DNA of 64,000 bases from Planctomycetaceae bacterium. Lineage in GTDB: Bacteria; Planctomycetota; Planctomycetia; Pirellulales; Pirellulaceae. Below, piece after piece: positions 36,501 through 44,481 of this stretch. Position 1 is the first letter of the stretch. Each line of letters starts with the position of its first letter. The translations under genes and the position numbers were made by a program. The stretch covers positions 620,001-684,000 of the forward strand of contig JACKHM010000002.1 of NCBI GenBank assembly GCA_020638995.1. The letters are read 5' to 3'. The notes below the pieces were generated by a model. That model made no database searches. It had not been told where the DNA came from and saw only the letters and a program-made list of their open reading frames with translations.

Positions 36501-36844
36501 GCGAGCAAGGCATTTCGGCGACGGACGTCGTACAAATTGCAAAGCCTCATTTGGGTGAGTGTGGTGGTGACTATCGGTACTTACTTGTTGCACCACGTTT
36601 CGCCGGTACACTGCCTCCCAGCTGGAAAGCTCCTTTTGAGGAAACGGTGGGTGGGCCGATGAATTCAATTGCCGGAGTGGATGACGCACTCGTTGTTTGT
36701 TGTGAAGCTCAAGGTGTTCCGCTGCAAAACATCGCCGCTCATCTGGTTGGCAGCAGAAGCGATCTCCTGAAAGTTGCCGGTCGTCTGCACACCAGAATCG
36801 ACGTCGAGTGGCCAATGCTGGAACGCTGGCTGAACGAACGGTGA
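33521..36844 (+). CDS. Ser/Thr protein kinase fused to a tubulin/FtsZ-like domain
   Basis: A 1107-residue protein with no membrane helix. Residues 20-270 are a Hanks-type kinase: GAGGYGEVW (28-36), catalytic Lys48 in AVKIV, HLDVKPEN (143-150), DFG (162-164) and an APPE segment (185-188), all intact. After a linker, residues 335-700 match the tubulin-like Tubulin_2 pattern: FIGVGGTGAAVLRSL (340-354), LLLDTD (375-380) and the GTP-loop-like STAGGVGSGLV (494-504). The last 400 residues are helical and charged. The kinase could regulate polymerisation of its own tubulin-like part or phosphorylate other proteins; neither is shown. It lies 31 bp after the AAA ATPase gene. No described pathway for this pair is known to me. 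Confidence 0.8.
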   Translation: MDTLATAPKAFNLREPIPGYVLRERIGAGGYGEVWRADAPGGLSKAVKIVYGPLKAGRAERELKALGRIKQVQHPMLLSLERIEMVDEHLIIVMELAHGSLKERFEKCVKAGEHGIPRAELLTYLRDVADALDFIYEEHSLQHLDVKPENLLLIANRVKVADFGLIKDLGDRSESLVGGLTPLYAPPEVFDGRPSRNSDQYSLAMVYQELLTGEPAFAGRTVAQLAAQHLHSSPCLAPLPKTDQPVIARALSKDPDRRFPSCRALIDSLTEAPKASNRVRRTATESTRITPTAEEAFPASIVTDEPNKQVAYPASSKTSLLPPIAFGEAGEDLKYHPAVFIGVGGTGAAVLRSLRSRLCQRFGNVDDIPSLQMLLLDTDVTALHNATRGERSSALRPNQLLPLTLKQPQEYRGEATSLLEWLNRRWLFNIPRSLTTEGIRALGRLALVDHFDAIANVLHHALSSVIDDNSIDSSTRTTGLRFVKAAPRIFVVASTAGGVGSGLVLDLGYLLRTMLEELHISDEQLHGVLVHSTSRRTNQRDLALANSLSLLTELHHYVSPSGYPGEPACKLPPRVGNSEPYRHTYVAHLGEELNEEEFAAGAARIGEYLYQNSVTNAAAFFDRCRDEDPDSAVRKHAAANTVRTFGLAQIGGANDAVVCEEANSLCRSLVAHWAGRQQISGAHAAIRSIDPEIENLARKFAYGMDLRLDKMLTWAKGILERQLVDSPQAYFQRRIASSFEQSAGSDLQTKRELAKGHIKNELLGQSEGADSIQSRLQAKVASVAESKRETLRDWFYILVDAPKSRVGGAQDAVLWYKEMLANLESQVNQAAASSESPADVAVDSEEQLVLRYAMRELDRITYDAVLLLIRALKAEVLLCEDLLREFARRILHLSNEFNSSRQPTTEADEALIRSLKEHHLELTRRLDSELTPALVRKHMSLSDLLNANSDVWTNLVSTMRTTAQRLAGSVIDRMQVLTMIQRGANSQHGAKHSGEQGISATDVVQIAKPHLGECGGDYRYLLVAPRFAGTLPPSWKAPFEETVGGPMNSIAGVDDALVVCCEAQGVPLQNIAAHLVGSRSDLLKVAGRLHTRIDVEWPMLERWLNER

Positions 36845-36867
36845 TGACTCACGAATTCTTCAGACGA

Positions 36868-37674
36868 TCAAATCGATTCGTCTCTCACCGGATTCGTTAG
36901 ACGGCCAATCGCCTCGATCTCGATCGTGACTTCATCACCGTCGCTAAGAAAGACAGGTGGCTGTCTGGCAAATCCGACGCCGTGTGGAGTGCCCGTTAGG
37001 ATCACCGTACCCGGCACAAGCTTCGTGCTGCCGCTAAGAAATTCAATCAGTGTCGGCACATCAAAAATCATGTCGTCCGTATTCCAGTCCTGCATGACTT
37101 CCCCATTCAATTCAGTCTTGATTCGCAAGGCATTAGGATTGGGAATCTCGTCGGCCGTGGTGATCGACGGCCCAAGTGGACAAAACGTGTCAAACGTCTT
37201 GCCGCGGCACCATTGGCCTCCACCCCATTTACTCTGCCAGTCGCGAGCGCTTACATCATTGGCACAGGTATAGCCAAGCACGTAGTCCAACGCCGTCTCG
37301 CGAGATACGTTTTTACATTCCTTGCCGATGACGACAGCAAGTTCACACTCATAATCCACTTTGGTGCTCTTCAGCTGTTGCGGCAATAAAATCGAGTCAC
37401 CCGGGTTCTGTACTGTGCTCGGCATTTTCATGAACAGAACTGGGTGTTCCGGGATCGCTGCTCCACCCTCTTCAGCATGTCTGCGGTAGTTCAAACCGAT
37501 GCACAGAATTGCTGCGGGTTGAACGGGAGCGAGCAGCTTGGTAACGACCAGCGGTTCACCGGTATCCGAGTACGCACCAAAAACGCAGCCCTCGATGCGG
37601 GTCGTCGTACCGTCGGCGTGTTCCGAGCCGTAATGCGTCTCACCATGTTCGTCGATTGCGCGTACCAGCTTCAT
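36868..37674 (-). CDS. Fumarylacetoacetate hydrolase family protein
   Basis: A 268-residue protein of the FAH family: LCIGLNYRRHAEE near residue 57, PVLFMKMPST, the metal-binding YECELAVVIGK, YTCANDVSARDWQ, KTFDTFCPLGPS and LTGTPHGVGFAR. The first 45 residues form a short N-terminal domain. Members hydrolyse or decarboxylate C-C bonds in diketo acids such as oxopentenoates; substrate unknown here. It is convergent with the kinase-tubulin gene and divergent from an SMP-30 gene, a pairing that may point to sugar-acid or lactone breakdown. AAGGGA lies upstream of the ATG. Confidence 0.9.
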   Translation of the reverse strand: MKLVRAIDEHGETHYGSEHADGTTTRIEGCVFGAYSDTGEPLVVTKLLAPVQPAAILCIGLNYRRHAEEGGAAIPEHPVLFMKMPSTVQNPGDSILLPQQLKSTKVDYECELAVVIGKECKNVSRETALDYVLGYTCANDVSARDWQSKWGGGQWCRGKTFDTFCPLGPSITTADEIPNPNALRIKTELNGEVMQDWNTDDMIFDVPTLIEFLSGSTKLVPGTVILTGTPHGVGFARQPPVFLSDGDEVTIEIEAIGRLTNPVRDESI

Positions 37675-37853
37675 CGTGTTTTCCCTTGGATGGCGATTGT
37701 TAAAACTGTGTCATCGAATAATAACGCGAATCGCACTTTGCCGCGAGAACCGGGTGCGTGCATTAGCGTCCGGTAGCAATGCCAACCAATTTCTGCATAA
37801 TGCTCGACCATCAAAGCACTCTCAATTTACGTTCCCGCTGGTGAATTAAAGCT

Positions 37854-38732
37854 ATGGTCGAAGCAACCCTGCTGCTCGATGTTCGAGCAACTCTTGGCGA
37901 AGGTCCGATTTGGGACACCCGAGAAGAAGTCCTCTGGTGGATCGACATCAATGAATGTCGTTTGCATCGTTTTGATCCTGCCACCCAGAAGAACGAAACC
38001 TATGAGATTGGCCAACGTATCGGCACCGTCGTGCCGCGGGCCAGCGGCGGGTTGATGCTCGCCGTCCAGAACGGCTTTGCCGCATATGATCCGGCAGCGC
38101 GCAAGTTGGATATCATCGCCGATCCGGAATCGCACCTTCCGGAAAACCGTTTCAACGATGGCAAGTGTGACCCGGCGGGACGGTTTTGGGCCGGGACATT
38201 GGAGTTAGTCGAAAAGAATATGCATGCTGGATCTCTGTACTGTTTGTTCCCTGATGGGCATGTTGAAAGGCAGGTTCCGGACGTAGGGATTTCAAACGGG
38301 ATCGTCTGGACTTCAGACAAAAGGACCATGTATTTCATCGACAGCCCCACACGGCGAGTCGACGCGTTTGACTACGACAATGACACCGGTGAAATCAGCA
38401 ACCGCCGAGTCGCAATCGAGCTGCCCGAAGGCTTTGGCTATCCCGATGGTATGGCAATCGACTGCGAGGATAAGCTGTGGGTTGCACTGTGGGCCGGATG
38501 GGGCGTAGCCAGATTCGATCCAATTACAGGCGAGTTGCTGTCGAAGATTGACGTCAAAGCGTCGCAAGTGACCGCCTGCGCGTTCGGCGGACCCGAGCTG
38601 AAGGACCTATACATCACAACGGCACGTCGCGATCTCGTTGGAGAAGCATTGCACGACCAGCCCAACGCGGGCGGGCTCTTTCACTGTCGCGTAGAAGTAG
38701 CGGGAGTGCCGTCTGTTGCCTTTGCCGGGTGA
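37854..38732 (+). CDS. Cytoplasmic SMP-30/regucalcin-like protein
   Basis: A 292-residue protein without a signal peptide. It has a complete SMP-30 pattern: LGEGPIWD (metal Glu), ENRFNDGKCDPAGRFWAGT (Asn and Asp ligands), SNGIVWTSDKRTMYFIDS and YPDGMAIDCEDKLWVALW (Asp ligand). Likely a gluconolactonase-type sugar lactone hydrolase. Divergent from the FAH-family gene across 179 bp and convergent, 11 bp apart, with the propeller gene. It differs from the two other SMP-30 family members in the window by lacking an N-terminal extension. Confidence 0.88.
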   Translation: MVEATLLLDVRATLGEGPIWDTREEVLWWIDINECRLHRFDPATQKNETYEIGQRIGTVVPRASGGLMLAVQNGFAAYDPAARKLDIIADPESHLPENRFNDGKCDPAGRFWAGTLELVEKNMHAGSLYCLFPDGHVERQVPDVGISNGIVWTSDKRTMYFIDSPTRRVDAFDYDNDTGEISNRRVAIELPEGFGYPDGMAIDCEDKLWVALWAGWGVARFDPITGELLSKIDVKASQVTACAFGGPELKDLYITTARRDLVGEALHDQPNAGGLFHCRVEVAGVPSVAFAG

Positions 38733-38743
38733 TCTGCGATGAA

Positions 38744-39706
38744 TTAATTAATGGCTTCGCCATCGATCGACAAAACTTGTGAATTCGTGAGAGAATTGCC
38801 GAATCGTTCGAAGTCTTGAAACTTCCATTCGACCTTCTTGTCGCGACTCACCTCAATCAATTGCGGGTTGTCCGGGCCAGCGTGACAGTTGCCGATGACG
38901 ATGTTTCCACTGGGCAGAACTTGCAGCGTGGTAACCCATGCCAACTGGATTCCCGGCAGGTCATTCTGGTGCAGGCTCCATACAATTTCATGTTTCGGAG
39001 TCACTTCAATCACGCTGTGACCGTTGCCTGTGCTGATCAACGTGTTTCCGTTTGCGAGCCGCAAGGCTGAGAAGCATTGATTACCGAAAGCTTCGACGCC
39101 GTGACCGTCGCGTGGTTCGTGCCCAAAGAGCGGCACTTCGTACTCCCAGAGAACGGTCCCGCTGGCGTCGTACTCGCGAACCGTCCCGTCGCCCTCGTGG
39201 CAAACCAGGTAGTGGCCGTTGTCGATCTTTCGTGCCAGTCGCGTATCGCGGTGCGGATGGGGCTTGTTGATGTGAAGTTTGATTTCCTTGACAATCTTGC
39301 CGTGCGAGTCTACTTCGATAATTCGTCCACGTCCCGACTCCGCGATCATCGTGTTGCCATCAGCCAGACGCTGAAACGCATGAATTTCGATTCTAAGCTT
39401 CTCGTTACCCGGTGAGCTTTTCGCGTCGTACTGCCAGACGACCTTTTTGCCACGGGGCTCCATTTCGACGACGTGCGTCCAAGAGTCCTGAAACAACAGG
39501 TTCCCGTTGGCGAGCCGTTGCAGGTCATGCAGCGGACCGATTGAATGTTCCCAAGCCGTCGAGCCGTCTTCATCGATGATCGCGATCCGATGTCTCGATG
39601 AATCCGCGGCGATGAACTGGCGCGTCGCCGCGTCAACCGACCGTTGAGGCAAGATCATGGCTAGTCCTAGAACTGCCGTTAGGCCGAATAGCATCCGATG
39701 GCTCAT
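38744..39706 (-). CDS. Secreted beta-propeller repeat protein
   Basis: A 320-residue protein from the ATG at 39706, which has AGGGAG 7 nt upstream; the frame from 39730 adds only eight residues. A signal peptide covers about residues 1-25 (MSHRMLFGLTAVLGLAM). The body has repeats of about 45 residues built around LANGNLLFQD, LADGNTMIAES, IDNGHYLVCHE, LANGNTLISTG and LPSGNIVIGNC, a PQQ/arylsulfotransferase-like propeller pattern. The function is not known; it may be a scaffold or bind a sugar. No catalytic residue set can be named. Confidence 0.75.
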   Translation of the reverse strand: MSHRMLFGLTAVLGLAMILPQRSVDAATRQFIAADSSRHRIAIIDEDGSTAWEHSIGPLHDLQRLANGNLLFQDSWTHVVEMEPRGKKVVWQYDAKSSPGNEKLRIEIHAFQRLADGNTMIAESGRGRIIEVDSHGKIVKEIKLHINKPHPHRDTRLARKIDNGHYLVCHEGDGTVREYDASGTVLWEYEVPLFGHEPRDGHGVEAFGNQCFSALRLANGNTLISTGNGHSVIEVTPKHEIVWSLHQNDLPGIQLAWVTTLQVLPSGNIVIGNCHAGPDNPQLIEVSRDKKVEWKFQDFERFGNSLTNSQVLSIDGEAIN

Positions 39707-39944
39707 CTGAAACTCCCTGTTGACTTGCATGTTGCCGCCTGGCGCGATTGGCGAGACGAAGGCAGAGCGTTGAGTATCCTACGGCGCAACGGCAAACGCA
39801 AGTCTTGGTCCCTGTTGGCGGCTGGTTGCCCTCGGTAAACTTCTGTTCAACGTGTTTCCATGCGGGTCTCGAAATACATCACACCGAGTGATGCGTTTCC
39901 CTTCACTAGCACCCATCCTGTCCTTCTGATCAAGGAGACGACTC

Positions 39945-40865
39945 ATGCAACTTGGATTCGTCAGTGCCATACTCCCCGATTTGTCTCTTCGTGAAGTCTT
40001 CGCGGCTGCCCAACACTATGGCTACGACTGTGTCGAGGTCATGTGTTGGCCAAAAGGTAAAGCAGAACGGCGTTACGCGGGGATCACGCACATCGAAGTC
40101 GAAGAGTTCGATGCGACGAGAGCCGCCGAAGTGAATGACCTCGCAGCAGAATTTGGCATCGCGATCAGCGGACTCGGCTACTATCCCAATCCCCTCTGCC
40201 CCGACGAGGAAGAGGGTGGAAAGTATGCGGACCATATTCGGCATGTCATCAACGCCGCAAATCTGCTCGGGGTGAAACAGATGAATACCTTCATCGGCCG
40301 AGACTGGACAAAGTCAGTTGACGACAACTGGCCACGTTTTTTAGAAGTCTGGAAGCCGCTGATCCGATATGCGGAGGAGCAAGAAGTGCGTGTCGGGATC
40401 GAGAACTGTCCGATGTCTTTCACCGCAGATGAATGGCCGGGAGGCAAGAACCTCGCGACGACACCAACGATTTGGCGGCGAATGTTCGAGGACATTCCGA
40501 GCGAGAACTTCGGTTTGAACTATGATCCATCTCATATGGTTTGGCAACACATGGATTATTTGGCCCCGATTAGGGAGTTTCGCGAGAAACTGTTTCATGT
40601 TCATGCAAAAGATGTGCGAGTCGATCGGTACCGACTTGATCAAGTCGGCATCATGGCGCATCCGCTCGAATATCACTCGCCGAAACTACCTGGACTGGGA
40701 GACGTGAATTGGGGCCAGTTCTTCTCGGTGCTTGGCGATGCGGGATACCGTGGCCCAGTTTGCGTCGAAGTCGAAGACCGAGCCTACGAAGAGTCGCTCT
40801 CCGCTCGAAGAGCATCACTCCAGCAAAGCTCAACCTACCTTCGCCAGTTTGTCGCCAAGTGTTGA
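39945..40865 (+). CDS. Sugar phosphate isomerase/epimerase-like protein
   Basis: A 306-residue TIM-barrel protein of the xylose isomerase-like AP endonuclease 2 family: MQLGFVSAILPD opening, YDCVEVMCWP, GIENCPM with Glu, NYDPSHMVWQ, FHVHAKDVR with His and Asp, and VCVEVEDRAYEES at the end. The Glu/Asp/His/Glu set forms a divalent-metal site used for sugar isomerisation or epimerisation. AAGGAG lies about 9 nt upstream of the ATG. It ends next to the 40873-40957 repeat pair, which separates it from the convergent RND pump gene. Substrate unknown. Confidence 0.85.
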   Translation: MQLGFVSAILPDLSLREVFAAAQHYGYDCVEVMCWPKGKAERRYAGITHIEVEEFDATRAAEVNDLAAEFGIAISGLGYYPNPLCPDEEEGGKYADHIRHVINAANLLGVKQMNTFIGRDWTKSVDDNWPRFLEVWKPLIRYAEEQEVRVGIENCPMSFTADEWPGGKNLATTPTIWRRMFEDIPSENFGLNYDPSHMVWQHMDYLAPIREFREKLFHVHAKDVRVDRYRLDQVGIMAHPLEYHSPKLPGLGDVNWGQFFSVLGDAGYRGPVCVEVEDRAYEESLSARRASLQQSSTYLRQFVAKC

Positions 40866-40872
40866 ACACAAT

Positions 40873-40957
40873 GTGGCCGTCACTTTCCAAGTGACGGGTC
40901 CGTTAGGTCTGGTCGACGGACGCTACCGGTGCGTATCACTTGGAAAGTGATGGCCAC
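40873..40957. repeat. Inverted pair of the 23-bp repeat between convergent genes
   Basis: A direct copy at 40873-40895 and an inverted copy at 40935-40957 of the unit also present at 21693-21847, separated by 39 bp. The two arms can pair across their length and each arm has the TCACTT-TCC-AAGTGA self-complementary core. It lies 8 bp after the sugar-isomerase stop and 8 bp before the RND pump stop, so a bidirectional terminator role is possible. Confidence 0.85.
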
Positions 40958-40964
40958 ACGAGGA

Positions 40965-43900
40965 CTACGCTTCCTCGACCAATTCGCATCTTTCGTGTAC
41001 AGCATCTACAACGCTATTAGCAGCAGCACATCCATACTTCCAGAACAGTGCCGGGCGGACTAGGAACTCGAGTAGCGTGCTGCTGATAAGTCCTCCGATG
41101 ATAACCGTGGCAACGGGGTAAAGAATTTCCTTTCCCGGCTCGCCCGCCGCTAAAGCGAGAGGCACAAGTCCGATCCCCGAGGTCAGCGCTGTCATTAACA
41201 CGGGTGCCAATCGCTCCTGCCCAGCACGGACGATCATCTCGGGCGTCCAATCCTGTCCTTCAAATCGTACCAGGTGCAAGTAATGGTTAATCAGCAAAAT
41301 GCCATTGCGAGATGCGATTCCACACAGCGAAATAAATCCGATTTTGGCGGCTACGGTCAGTGTTTGGTCGGTCAAATACAGTGCGGCGATACTTCCGATA
41401 AACGCCATCGGTAGGGCGATCATCACCTGCAATGCCAAATTCACGCTGCGGAACATCGTGAACAGCAGCATGAACATTCCGACCAACGATAGGGCAAAGA
41501 GAATAGCGATCATCCGCGACGCTGCCTGCTGACTTTCGAACTGGCCACCGTATTCGACGAAATAGCCGGTGGGTAACGACCGCTCGATCGGCTCCAGTCG
41601 ACGTTGAATCGCTTGTACGACGTCAACAAGGCCACGACCGGATACGTTACACTGCAACACGATTCGCCGCTGGACCTGTTCGCGGTTGATGACGTTTGGC
41701 CCACCACCCACTTGAATTTTTGCGATTGAATTCAGGTTTGTGACGCCCCCGTCAGGCAAATGCACCGTGAGCCGCTTCAAGGTGTCGATATCTTCGCGGT
41801 AACTCTCTTCCAAACGCATAACCAAGTCGAAAGTGCGTTGCCCTTCGAGGATCTCCGAGACATTTTCGCCGTTCATCGCGGTCTGAATGAGTTCGGTGAC
41901 GTCGCCGCGCGTCAGCCCGAACTGCTTCAGCCGATGGCCGTCAATTTCGATTCGCAGCTGCGGAATCATCGCCTGTTGCTCGATCTGCAGGTCTTTGACT
42001 CCAGCGATATCCACAATCTCAGCTTTCATTTCGGCTGCCGTGCGACGCAATGTCTCCAGATCTTCGCCGTACAGCTTGATCGCTACCTGTGCCTTTACAC
42101 CGGACAACATATGCGAGATCAGATGCGACAGTGGCTGCTCGACGCTGATGACGATTCCTGGGATGTCCTTGAGTCGCGAACGCAGATCCTCAAGAATCTC
42201 GTCACGTGACCTGTGGCTCTGCGGGTCGAACGAAGCAATGATCTCCGTCGCGTTTACACCTTCAGCGTGCTCATCAAGTTCGGCTCGACCTGTCTTGCGA
42301 ACTAGTTTTGACAAGTCCTCGACCTCGCTGAGTCGCTGGCTGACCGTGGCACTAATCTCGTTCGACTTTTGCAACGAGGTTCCCGCCGGCAACAGAACAT
42401 TGATCTGAACGGCGCCTTCATTAAAGGGCGGGAGGAAATCGCTTTCCAGATGCCACATACCAAAACCCGCGACAACAACCGCTAGCGATGCGCAAGTGAG
42501 CACGAATCCGGAGCGTCCCACGCTCAAGCGAATCACCGCGCCTGCCAGTGCCTTTAAACCACGCAGCACCGCGCTCTCCCGTTCGCTGTCCATGAACTTG
42601 GCGCGGCGCAATAGCCAGTACGAAAGCACAGGAGTCACGGTTAACGACACGACGAGCGACGATAGTATCGAAACGATGTAGGCAATCCCCAGCGGCGTGA
42701 AGAGCCTCCCCTCCATGCCACCAAGCGCAAACAAGGGCGCAAATACCAACACGACGATCAAAGTGCCAAACACGATCGAATTGCGAATCTCGACGCTGGC
42801 GCGGAAGACAATCAGCAAGGTAGGCTGCGGCGTTGGACTTTTGCGGTTTTCTCTGAGGCGGCGAAAGATGTTTTCGACATCAACAATTGCGTCATCCACG
42901 AGTTCGCCAATCGCGACCGCGATACCGCCCAGCGTCATCGTATTGATCGACAGATCGAACCACTTGAATACGAGGCCTGTGATCACCAGCGAAAGTGGAA
43001 TCGCAGTCAGCGTAATGAATGTCGTGCGAAAGTTCAGCAGAAACACAAAGAGAATGATGACGACCAGAACGCTGCCGTCGCGAAGCGCCTCTGCGACGTT
43101 GGCAATCGCGAGATCGATGAATGCTTTCTGCTGATACAAGTTCGACTCCAACCGGATATCGGGGGGCAGACTCCTTTCGAGCTTGACGAACATCTGATTG
43201 ACAGCTTCGCTAACCTCACGCGTGTCGGCGCCGGGCTGCTTGTTGATCGTAAGGACAACGGCCGGTGCGCTGAGGCTCGCTGAGTTCGAACCAACGGGAT
43301 AACCCTGCGAATCAGACGCCAATGCCTGTTCGTTCTGGCTTTCTGCTCCGGTCCCGAGGCTTTCGTGTCGTATCACCACCGAACTATCGCCGCGTTTCAC
43401 CTGAGCTCCTTCGACGATCTCGGCCACATGGCTTAACAGTACCGACTTGCCATCGCGATGTTTGACGACGATATCTTTCAGCTGGTCAACGTTGCTAACG
43501 CGTCCCAAGGCACGAACCAATAGCTCATTGGGACCTTGCTCGTCGAGATAGCCTCCAGTCGCGTTTTGGTTGCTGTTTTCTAAAGCCTGCTTGACTTCCC
43601 GCAGCGTCACACCAAATTTCAGGAGTAAGTTGGGATTGACCAACACTTGAAATTGTTTTCGTTCGCCGCCCATTACGAATACTTGGGACACGCCCGGAAT
43701 CGTAAGCAGTTGTTGGCGGACCACCCAATCAGCGAGAGTGCGTTGTTGCATCGGCGACGTGGCGCGATGCACTTCGAGACCACCACTACGCCGGACGATG
43801 GTAAACCAGCGTTGCGAAGCCCTATCCGCGATCGCCCATCTCTCACCAAACTCTTGTAGTTGGACAATGGCTGATTCCGGGAGGAATATTTCGTTCTGCG

Positions 43901-44447
43901 TGAACTCCGAGTGAAGTTCTTCTGTCAATTTACTCTCGTTCAGATCCGTCGCATGCTTCGCATCGGTGGTGAACAACAATGTTTCGGTGCTGGTGTGGCT
44001 GTACATCCCCGCGACGATAATTTGTCCCATGATCGACGAGATGGGCGCAAGTTGAGGCCGGACTCCCTTAGGCAATCGCTCGACGGCCAGTGCGAGTCGC
44101 TCGTTGACGATTTGTCGATCATTGTAAATATCGGTGCCCCAATCGAACTCGACATAGATCACCGAGATGCCCACACCCGAAGAAGTCCGCACGGCTTCGA
44201 CGCCAGTTGCGCCGTTCAATGCCGTCTCGAGCGGGATCGTCACCAGCGTCTCGACTTCTTCCGGCGCGAGGCCCGGCGCTTCCGTCATGATGACCACACG
44301 CGGTCGGTTCAAATCCGGAAACACATCAATCGGCAACTCATAGATCTGCCAACTGCCGTAGATGAGCAGGAAGATCGCGGTTGTTGCAACCAGCACACGG
44401 TTCTGAAGTGCGAAGCGGATGATACTGTTTAAGAGCGCGGAGAGCAT
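40965..44447 (-). CDS. CusA/CzcA-type heavy-metal RND efflux pump
   Basis: A 1160-residue inner-membrane pump, of RND length. It shows the RND helix-1 opening (MLSALLNSIIRFALQ), two large periplasmic loops, and the proton-relay helix GELVDDAIVDVENIFRRL (about 505-525) with acidic residues diagnostic of heavy-metal pumps. The second half has the matching YLTDQTL...GLVPLALA...GGLISSTLLEF helices. It exports cations such as copper, silver, zinc, cobalt or cadmium; which one cannot be read. Its ATG falls inside the left inverted repeat of the four-helix-bundle cassette, and the sequence ahead of it is pyrimidine-rich with no visible Shine-Dalgarno site. Confidence 0.93.
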   Translation of the reverse strand: MLSALLNSIIRFALQNRVLVATTAIFLLIYGSWQIYELPIDVFPDLNRPRVVIMTEAPGLAPEEVETLVTIPLETALNGATGVEAVRTSSGVGISVIYVEFDWGTDIYNDRQIVNERLALAVERLPKGVRPQLAPISSIMGQIIVAGMYSHTSTETLLFTTDAKHATDLNESKLTEELHSEFTQNEIFLPESAIVQLQEFGERWAIADRASQRWFTIVRRSGGLEVHRATSPMQQRTLADWVVRQQLLTIPGVSQVFVMGGERKQFQVLVNPNLLLKFGVTLREVKQALENSNQNATGGYLDEQGPNELLVRALGRVSNVDQLKDIVVKHRDGKSVLLSHVAEIVEGAQVKRGDSSVVIRHESLGTGAESQNEQALASDSQGYPVGSNSASLSAPAVVLTINKQPGADTREVSEAVNQMFVKLERSLPPDIRLESNLYQQKAFIDLAIANVAEALRDGSVLVVIILFVFLLNFRTTFITLTAIPLSLVITGLVFKWFDLSINTMTLGGIAVAIGELVDDAIVDVENIFRRLRENRKSPTPQPTLLIVFRASVEIRNSIVFGTLIVVLVFAPLFALGGMEGRLFTPLGIAYIVSILSSLVVSLTVTPVLSYWLLRRAKFMDSERESAVLRGLKALAGAVIRLSVGRSGFVLTCASLAVVVAGFGMWHLESDFLPPFNEGAVQINVLLPAGTSLQKSNEISATVSQRLSEVEDLSKLVRKTGRAELDEHAEGVNATEIIASFDPQSHRSRDEILEDLRSRLKDIPGIVISVEQPLSHLISHMLSGVKAQVAIKLYGEDLETLRRTAAEMKAEIVDIAGVKDLQIEQQAMIPQLRIEIDGHRLKQFGLTRGDVTELIQTAMNGENVSEILEGQRTFDLVMRLEESYREDIDTLKRLTVHLPDGGVTNLNSIAKIQVGGGPNVINREQVQRRIVLQCNVSGRGLVDVVQAIQRRLEPIERSLPTGYFVEYGGQFESQQAASRMIAILFALSLVGMFMLLFTMFRSVNLALQVMIALPMAFIGSIAALYLTDQTLTVAAKIGFISLCGIASRNGILLINHYLHLVRFEGQDWTPEMIVRAGQERLAPVLMTALTSGIGLVPLALAAGEPGKEILYPVATVIIGGLISSTLLEFLVRPALFWKYGCAAANSVVDAVHERCELVEEA

Positions 44448-44471
44448 AGAGCGGAGAGCCTAGAGCCAGAA
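44439..44471. repeat. Left imperfect inverted repeat of the four-helix-bundle cassette
   Basis: A 33-bp purine-rich segment on the plus strand (ending AGAGCCAGAA) that matches the reverse complement of 44866-44900 at most positions: ten identical bases at the inner end, then GAGCGGA-x-AGC. It overlaps the RND pump start codon (44445-44447) and ends 10 bp from the four-helix-bundle stop. Confidence 0.7.
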
Positions 44472-44481
44472 AGAAATTGGG

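Noticed and set aside
42697..43134. Long plus-strand frame opposite the RND pump gene
   Set aside because: Antisense shadow of a clearly coding gene; low-complexity Ser/Thr-rich translation.
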